From: Lachnospiraceae bacterium | GTDB taxonomy: Bacteria > Bacillota > Clostridia > Lachnospirales > Lachnospiraceae | Reading direction: 5' to 3' | Assembly (NCBI GenBank): GCA_017477005.1 | Contig: JAFUXY010000530.1 | Coordinates: 1-17,841, forward strand | Length of the DNA stretch: 17,841 nucleotides | Shown here: positions 14,101 through 17,841 of the stretch, piece after piece | How positions within the stretch are numbered: the stretch's first letter is position 1 | Layout of the letters: every line of letters begins with the position of its first letter | Translations under genes and position numbers: made by a program | Notes under the pieces: model-generated | Seen by the model: the letters and a program-made list of their open reading frames with translations, nothing else | Told to the model about the DNA's origin: nothing | Databases searched by the model: none

Positions 14101-16815
14101 GTGTCAAGAAATGCTTCTGATGATACGCAGGCAGCGGCTCTCCGCAATAAAGCGGGACAAGTCGTTTCATCTTCAGATGGAATAGCGGAGAATGTATCCA
14201 ACGTTATGAATGCAGGCGGAAAAATTGTATACCTTGAAAATGGACTGTTGTACGTTTGCGGATCTGGAAATACATCTAGCCTGATAGGAGACGTAATTCT
14301 GGGAAGCGGAACTAAATTCTGCACGAATGGCTCAAAAACTGGATTTGTATGGACTGAATATGACGAAGCATCGGACGTAGGTAGAATAAAAGCTTCCTTG
14401 TTGGGAGATAGCGGATATTCCGAGGCAATAACCCTTTATGAAACGGAGGGTTCTATCTATCGCTGCATCAGTCCGGAATTGGATGACAATGACCAATGGC
14501 AGATTGCCGCTTGCGTGGAGAACTCAAAATCGGGTTTATGTTCCCTTGTATATATAGAACGGAACGAGGCGACAGACATGGCGCTGGATTATGCTTCCAT
14601 AAATGAGTTTGACGTTCAAGAGAATGGTGACACCGGTGTAGATTATTATGTGACCAATACGTCTGACAAGAAGATTTCCGACGTTATTATGGAAGTAAAG
14701 GCCTCAGATGGTTCTTTATTGGCAACAAAGGAAGTTGACATCACTATTGCTCCTGGAGAAAGCACATCTGGAACGGAATATTTAGACTTAAGTGGGCTAT
14801 CAGGGGCAACTGACGTGGAACTTCTTGTATATGCGAAGGGGCAAAACGACATAGTTGACAACGTTGTGTCTGAAACTGTCGGATTGCCTGACGTGAGCGT
14901 TTCCGCCAACTATGCCGAGGATGAGGAGAACGTGTATATATTCACTGATCTGAGCAATACTTCTGCAAACGATGCAGAGAATGTCCGATTGTCTATTTCA
15001 GAGGATGATAAAAACTTGCATTCGGAAAGCGGAATTTCCATCTCTTCAAGAGGGGAGAAAACCATCGAGTGTTCGCTGGCAAAATCCGACATCTTCTATA
15101 ATTCAGACGGAATAGCGTACTTAAAACTAGAAGCAGAAGCTGGAGATGGAGATTATAGCCTTGATAACAACGTGGATTATGTGATTCTATATGGCGATAA
15201 ATACGACGGTGGGAAGGGTGATGACTATGATCCATTCCCGACTGTTGCCCCTGATTCTGATTCAATTCCAGATCCAGAGTCTGACCCAACACCTTCGCCT
15301 ACTCCAAGTACTGTTTCCGTTACCGGCGTGAAACTAAATAAAGAATCCGATTCCATCGAAGCAGGGAGAGCTATCACACTCCAGGCCATTGTGTCGCCTG
15401 TTGACGCGTCAAACAAGTCAGTTACGTGGAAGAGCAGCGATGAGAAAATAGCTACGGTTGATTCGTCAGGCAAGGTTACAGGAATTGCCGAAGGAAAGGC
15501 AACCATAACTGTTACGACTGAAGATGGTAACAAGACAGCGGTATGCGAGATTACGGTAAATCCTGAAAAAAAGAATATTTCGAACGCTACAATAGAGGCG
15601 ATAGGCGATCAAAAGTATACTGGAAAAGAAATAAAGCCTACGGTTGTCGTAAAGTACGATGGGATTACCCTGGTCGAAGGGACAGACTATAGTGTAACAT
15701 ACAAGGACAATGTGGACGTAGGTGATGCAAGCATAATCATTGAAGGTAAGGGCGAATACGCTGAATCTAAAACGGTCACATTCGCCATTGTTCCGGTCAA
15801 CGTTACAGGTGTGTCGCTCAGCAAAACAGATTTGTCCATCGTCGAAGGCAAAACGGCTACGCTTACAGCCACTGTGGCTCCTGCAGATGCGACAAACAGG
15901 AAGGTGGCGTGGAAGAGTTCAAATACTAACATTGTCTCTGTTGACTCTAACGGAAAAATAAGCGCTTTGAAGGTGGGTACTGCGGATATTATCGTCACAA
16001 CTGATGATGGAAACAAGACGGCAAAGTGCAGCGTGACTGTAAAAAGTGCCACAGTTGCTGTGACGGGGGTAAAACTTAATAAGTCATCTGCGAGTGTAAA
16101 TGTAGGCAAGGAAGTGACGCTTAGCGCGACTATTCTTCCAAAGAATGCCACAAATAAAAAAGTTACCTGGAGTTCCAGCAACAAGAGCATTGCTACAGTA
16201 AATTCTTCTGGTGTTGTGAAGGGAGTCAAGAAAGGAAGCGCCACAATCACCGTAACAACAATAGACCAGAAGAAGACGGCGAAGTGTACCGTAACTGTAA
16301 AACCGATTTCTGTATCTAGTGTTTCGTTAGATAAGAAAACGTCATCTATTGTAAAGGGTAAGATATTCACACTCAAAGCGACAGTGAGTCCTTCTGATGC
16401 CACAAACAAGAATGTGACTTGGAAATCGAGCAATACGAAGATAGCAACTGTTTCATCGAAAGGAGTGGTTAAAGGGGTTAAAGCCGGAACTACTACCATT
16501 ACCGTTACTACAAAGGACGGTAAGAAAACAGCGAGCTGTAAGGTCAAGGTCACCAATCCGGTTGTCAAAGTAAAATCCGTGAAGCTGAACAAGAAGTCAG
16601 CGTCTGTTAAGAAAGGAAAGACACTTACGCTGAAAGCCACAATTAGCCCTTCAAATGCCACAAACAAATCGGTTACTTGGAAAACCTCTAATAAGAAGAT
16701 TGCCGCGGTGACAAGCAAGGGCGTTGTCAAAGGCGTCAAGAAAGGCACAGCGACTATCACAGCGACAACAAAGGACGGGAAAAAGACTGCAAAATGCAAA
16801 GTAACAGTGAAATAA
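11149..16815 (+). CDS. Giant surface protein: LRR_5, MBG-like, CARDB-like and five BIG2 domains
   Basis: A 1888-residue exported protein. The start at 11149 follows GGAAGGAGGG (11133-11142); the in-frame ATG at 11125 lies before that site. The signal peptide (MLKNVRKGLALGMAASMLMG, cleavage near NAA, residue 34) and the acidic leader (about 36-125) resemble those of the 661-residue protein. A GTLTISGTGDM cap (about 131-160) leads into BspA-type leucine-rich repeats (178-371), ending in YYSGSEEQW. An MBG-like domain follows (about 386-460), then a long unrecognised middle, a propeller-like region (about 790-1140), two CARDB-like domains (about 1144-1354), a Pro/Asp linker (1361-1388), a BIG2, an MBG-like domain (1473-1549) and four BIG2 domains to the end. 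There is no LPXTG motif or S-layer domain; the C-terminus is strongly basic. Adhesion is inferred. Confidence 0.92.
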   Translation: MLKNVRKGLALGMAASMLMGSVYGAAGLRVMNAAEIKEGEVGLDDSIDIEVNDSEEISAQVEDTESEEMESSEQEENAELDNEIRDTDGAEELLESKSVEESEAFLADEEIEIETVTEISETLGAEIVASGECGADGDNVTWMLDSKGTLTISGTGDMNNYDLLWDNDYPPYYDYKNDIEHVEIKDGVVSIGHFAFIHCLNLKSISIPVGVTSIGNDAFESCESMESLFIPNSVTSIGEWAFAACYSLKSISIPNSVTSIKDGAFCYCKGVESVSISSNVESIGKWVFYDCESLESVSIPEGVRNIEGYSFYDCSSLKSIFIPESTMVIGEQAFINCASLSDVYYSGSEEQWERITKEKGNECLENATIHYNSRGSIGEDRALNNCLIILSPTSFSYDGTEKKPTITVKRLENGSLKNDYLLEEGKHYTVSYENNVDAGRAKVILQGIGDYTGKIIKYFDIVSEKSDNTSQASDFKIGSSQSGESKDPELLRFFPGDWKLSVANYPVKLKKTTETDGSYKVKLSIGIGREDILDDETEWDKLKKCIDDAEKSEKTYANLARLIDANGKWRENIKTNHFDVMPKLGCMGYGEIKLDKDGNVLSQTVKVAATADWKKGATWAFATPIGPMYFEWKFGAKAKGKIGPKYDIKNDKWVIMDGSFSVEPYGSIEGGYGFAKIATIGAKGEAKVPITIIPQSSGKIEASANVHLYAMFLVDEEYTLAKLTVPLWGDNSNMTNVSYSADTLFSPEEYLLEPISEDYIDTAFTKETTEWEGEVDVLTSSRESGVNILQEGILPSSLPMMTSIGSKKVLVWQAFDKDGDKLNACKLMYSVFENGQWSEPKIVNNDGTSDFYADFKTINGKAVLVWQNMDTKLGSEEDVKSALMEMGSHSKIYAAIFNPNHNQFETVMSVSGEETGMMPQVFEDGTKTVITYVQNSNDDMMQASGTNSILRRTLEAGDLSGKTTLITTKDMVENYVYQNGDVYYVSRNASDDTQAAALRNKAGQVVSSSDGIAENVSNVMNAGGKIVYLENGLLYVCGSGNTSSLIGDVILGSGTKFCTNGSKTGFVWTEYDEASDVGRIKASLLGDSGYSEAITLYETEGSIYRCISPELDDNDQWQIAACVENSKSGLCSLVYIERNEATDMALDYASINEFDVQENGDTGVDYYVTNTSDKKISDVIMEVKASDGSLLATKEVDITIAPGESTSGTEYLDLSGLSGATDVELLVYAKGQNDIVDNVVSETVGLPDVSVSANYAEDEENVYIFTDLSNTSANDAENVRLSISEDDKNLHSESGISISSRGEKTIECSLAKSDIFYNSDGIAYLKLEAEAGDGDYSLDNNVDYVILYGDKYDGGKGDDYDPFPTVAPDSDSIPDPESDPTPSPTPSTVSVTGVKLNKESDSIEAGRAITLQAIVSPVDASNKSVTWKSSDEKIATVDSSGKVTGIAEGKATITVTTEDGNKTAVCEITVNPEKKNISNATIEAIGDQKYTGKEIKPTVVVKYDGITLVEGTDYSVTYKDNVDVGDASIIIEGKGEYAESKTVTFAIVPVNVTGVSLSKTDLSIVEGKTATLTATVAPADATNRKVAWKSSNTNIVSVDSNGKISALKVGTADIIVTTDDGNKTAKCSVTVKSATVAVTGVKLNKSSASVNVGKEVTLSATILPKNATNKKVTWSSSNKSIATVNSSGVVKGVKKGSATITVTTIDQKKTAKCTVTVKPISVSSVSLDKKTSSIVKGKIFTLKATVSPSDATNKNVTWKSSNTKIATVSSKGVVKGVKAGTTTITVTTKDGKKTASCKVKVTNPVVKVKSVKLNKKSASVKKGKTLTLKATISPSNATNKSVTWKTSNKKIAAVTSKGVVKGVKKGTATITATTKDGKKTAKCKVTVK
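11680..12262 (+). repeat. BspA-type leucine-rich repeat array
   Basis: About seven 23-residue units share the pattern SLKSISIPNSVTSIGxxAFxxC. Related units include the segments beginning at about 11743, 11812, 11881, 11950 and 12019, a 69-bp period. LRR_5 arrays of this kind form curved solenoids on bacterial and protozoan surface proteins. Confidence 0.85.
15319..16812 (+). repeat. C-terminal BIG2 domain array with one MBG-like insertion
   Basis: Five BIG2 units begin at about 15319, 15799, 16057, 16312 and 16567; each opens VTGVKLNK-like and holds NKxVTWKSSN and GxATITVTTxDGxKTA. An MBG-like domain (15568-15795, YTGKEIKPTVVVKYDG) sits between the first and second. Acidic residues drop and lysines rise toward the C-terminus. 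Confidence 0.88.
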
Positions 16816-17241
16816 ATAGGCAACTAAAAGCCGAGGTATAGAGAGGAGAAAAAATGATATCATTTGTGTATTTATCAAGAAATACATCCATTAGCTTTCG
16901 CAAGTTAGTGGGGTGTTTATGCTTGATTGTTGGGCGACGAATTGTACGCGGCAGCGACGACGAATTGTATGAGGGAACGAATGTAGCAAGAACGACAGTT
17001 TTTTATCGGAACCACAGGTTTATTGTGGTGTGTGCGACACATTGTCATAGCCCTTTCAGACGGCTGGACAGGGTTGATCCCCAGTCATCTTCCAGTCGCG
17101 TGAAAAGGCTATGCATGCAAACCATAGCCATTAAAGTAACCAGTTATTGTTGAAGAAATGGGGGTGTTAGCAAGGAAGGAAACTATGCCGCATTGGCGGG
17201 CTCCAACAGTAAAAGCATCCCCCAGTTGGGAAGTCTGGCCG
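16816..17241. other. Region with palindromes and no well-supported gene
   Basis: No terminator with a T-run follows the giant gene. A 99-codon plus-strand frame (16854-17153) has an AGAGGAG site six bases before its ATG, but its product resembles nothing I know and it contains a large palindrome, so it is probably not a gene. CGACGAATTGTA occurs twice (16935-16946, 16958-16969). ACCACA/TGTGGT form a small hairpin (17011-17029). Imperfect 23-bp arms pair at 17046-17068 and 17091-17113. TGGGGG (17159-17164) and CCCCCA (17219-17224) may pair at longer range. Confidence 0.35.
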
Positions 17242-17272
17242 AAAAAAAGCCATAACCCCGAAGGGCTATGGC
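17242..17272 (-). terminator. Rho-independent terminator (minus strand)
   Basis: On the minus strand GCCATAGCCC, a TTCG tetraloop, GGGTTATGGC and then TTTTTTT. The 10-bp stem has one C-A mismatch. It lies 22 bases beyond the stop codon of the 83-residue gene. Confidence 0.9.
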
Positions 17273-17293
17273 CGGTGCTGTGACATTGTCTGG

Positions 17294-17545
17294 TTATAGA
17301 AGAGGCTGGAAGGCCATGCTGCCAAAGTCAAACGGCGTGGCATACTCCTGGCGTTCCTGGATGCAATCCCAGGCTTCGTCCCATACGTCCTCGCTTACCA
17401 GATAAGACCAAAGCAGGGCGAGTGTGTGCCGGAGGTTCCTGACCTCGCGCCGTGACTCGCTTAACGCCGCCTCGTTCGGGCAGCTATGGGCCGGGACGGC
17501 CAAGCTTCCATGGTCATTGTTTTCAAAGGGTGATCCGCAGCACAT
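17294..17545 (-). CDS. Small hypothetical protein downstream of an AAA+ ATPase gene
   Basis: An 83-residue protein of unknown function. AAGGAGA (17551-17557, complement) lies five bases before its ATG, and a strong terminator follows the stop, so it reads as the last gene of a minus-strand unit. The N-terminus has CC and a Cys at residue 22; residues about 28-68 are predicted helical, with Trp-rich LLWSYLVSEDVWDEAWDCIQERQ. G+C is higher than in the exported-protein operon, like the adjoining ATPase gene. Small helical proteins often accompany ExeA/MuB-type ATPases in transposable elements, which is the only hint to its role. Confidence 0.7.
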   Translation of the reverse strand: MCCGSPFENNDHGSLAVPAHSCPNEAALSESRREVRNLRHTLALLWSYLVSEDVWDEAWDCIQERQEYATPFDFGSMAFQPLL

Positions 17546-17622
17546 AAGGTTCTCCTTTCCAGATGTTAGCTGTTTTATAGCGGTGATTGCTTCAAAGTGA
17601 TGGTTGTTTTAAGGTGATGATT
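17546..17622. other. Short spacer with repeated GTGAT/TTCAAAG words
   Basis: GGTGATTGCTTCAAAG and GGTGATGATTTCAAAG recur within 50 bases (17582-17627), with GTGATGGTTGTTTTAAG between them. This could be binding sites or simple local duplication. The ribosome binding site of the 83-residue gene lies at its left end. Confidence 0.35.
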
Positions 17623-17841
17623 TCAAAGACCCGGCAGATGGTCGATCGCAAACCTGACCGCTTCCGCGTCGATGTGTGGCCTGCCGAGCTGGGCGCAGTA
17701 AGCCATGGCGTTTGTCATGATCTTGTCGATCCTGCGGCTGTTCCCGTCCGTGTACTCTGAAAGCAGCGGATAAACGGCTTCATCGACGAGGACATCCGAG
17801 CCGCCGGCAAACGAGAGCTTGTGGACCACGTAGCCCTTTAC
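17623..17841 (-). CDS. C-terminus of an ExeA/MuB-like AAA+ ATPase, N-terminus beyond the window
   Basis: The open frame enters from the right edge with no start codon required, and its last 72 residues are visible. They match the C-terminal lid region of ExeA-type ATPases linked to transposases: a helix with VDEAVYPLLSEYTDGNSRRIDKIM, where NSRRIDKI corresponds to the usual G-x-PRxIN sensor-2 segment, then an ALA/AYCA helix and IDAEAVRFAIDHL. Such proteins activate DDE transposases in Mu-like or Tn7-like elements. Walker motifs are outside the window, so the assignment rests on this end only. It precedes the 83-residue gene by 77 bases. Confidence 0.6.
   Translation of the reverse strand, partial: VKGYVVHKLSFAGGSDVLVDEAVYPLLSEYTDGNSRRIDKIMTNAMAYCAQLGRPHIDAEAVRFAIDHLPGL

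Noticed and set aside
15319..16812. Possible CRISPR or DNA satellite array
   Set aside because: The periodicity is that of protein-coding BIG2 domains in an open frame, without identical repeats or unique spacers.
15687..16823. 378-codon minus-strand open frame
   Set aside because: It is produced by the repetitive BIG2 codons read in reverse; the product is a hydrophobic repeat with no start signal.
16854..17153. 99-codon plus-strand open frame with a fair ribosome site
   Set aside because: The product has no domain or signal peptide and is crossed by a 23-bp-arm palindrome; kept only as a remark in the regional entry.

Overview
The window looks like chromosomal accessory DNA from a low-to-moderate GC Gram-positive Clostridia, most likely a Lachnospiraceae gut bacterium. 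The reasons are strong GGAGG-type ribosome binding sites before nearly every gene, secreted proteins built from LRR_5, Ig-like (BIG2), CARDB-like and fn3 modules, an Rpn/PD-(D/E)XK-type nuclease of the kind common in that family, and consensus sigma-A promoters. The family assignment is inference from gene style, not from a marker gene.

Left part (1-2522): a hicA toxin gene runs off the left edge on the minus strand. A 286-bp divergent spacer carries copies of a TATAAAAGTA motif. A two-gene plus-strand unit follows: a TMEM175-family membrane protein and a PgeF/YfiH multicopper-oxidase-like protein. A 192-bp MITE-like element with 12-bp terminal inverted repeats comes next, then msrA, which probably starts at TTG.

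Mobile-debris part (2523-4647): a PD-(D/E)XK nuclease/transposase-family gene with an abrupt GC shift inside it, a truncated second copy of its 3' end, two copies of a 135-bp hairpin-rich repeat (R-A and R-B), an unidentified structured stretch and a clear terminator.

Central system (4648-16815), the main result: a Hin/Gin/Mpi-type small serine recombinase is followed at once by two inverted 26-bp sites. These resemble the classical hix/gix/cix crossover sites (12-bp half-sites ending in ACC, a 2-bp AA core, then GG). They flank about 140 bp holding a near-consensus extended -10 promoter (TTGACA, 17 bp, TGC TATTAT). In the sequenced orientation that promoter points left, toward the 3' end of the recombinase gene and away from the gene downstream, so the switch appears to be caught OFF. 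Inversion would aim it at a run of seven closely spaced genes, about 11.3 kb, every one encoding an exported protein: an acidic PPC/BIG2/fn3 protein, four proteins with signal sequences (three of no recognised family, one with a calcium-loop-like motif), a SPOR-like lipoprotein, and a 1888-residue LRR/CARDB/BIG2 surface protein. The first and last genes share a paralogous signal peptide plus acidic leader, as if they bracket one surface assembly. I infer a phase-variable cell-surface system.

Right part (16816-17841): a palindrome-rich region of uncertain content with a doubtful small ORF, then a minus-strand unit made of the C-terminus of an ExeA/MuB-like AAA+ ATPase, a small hypothetical gene and a good rho-independent terminator. 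This is probably the edge of another mobile element.
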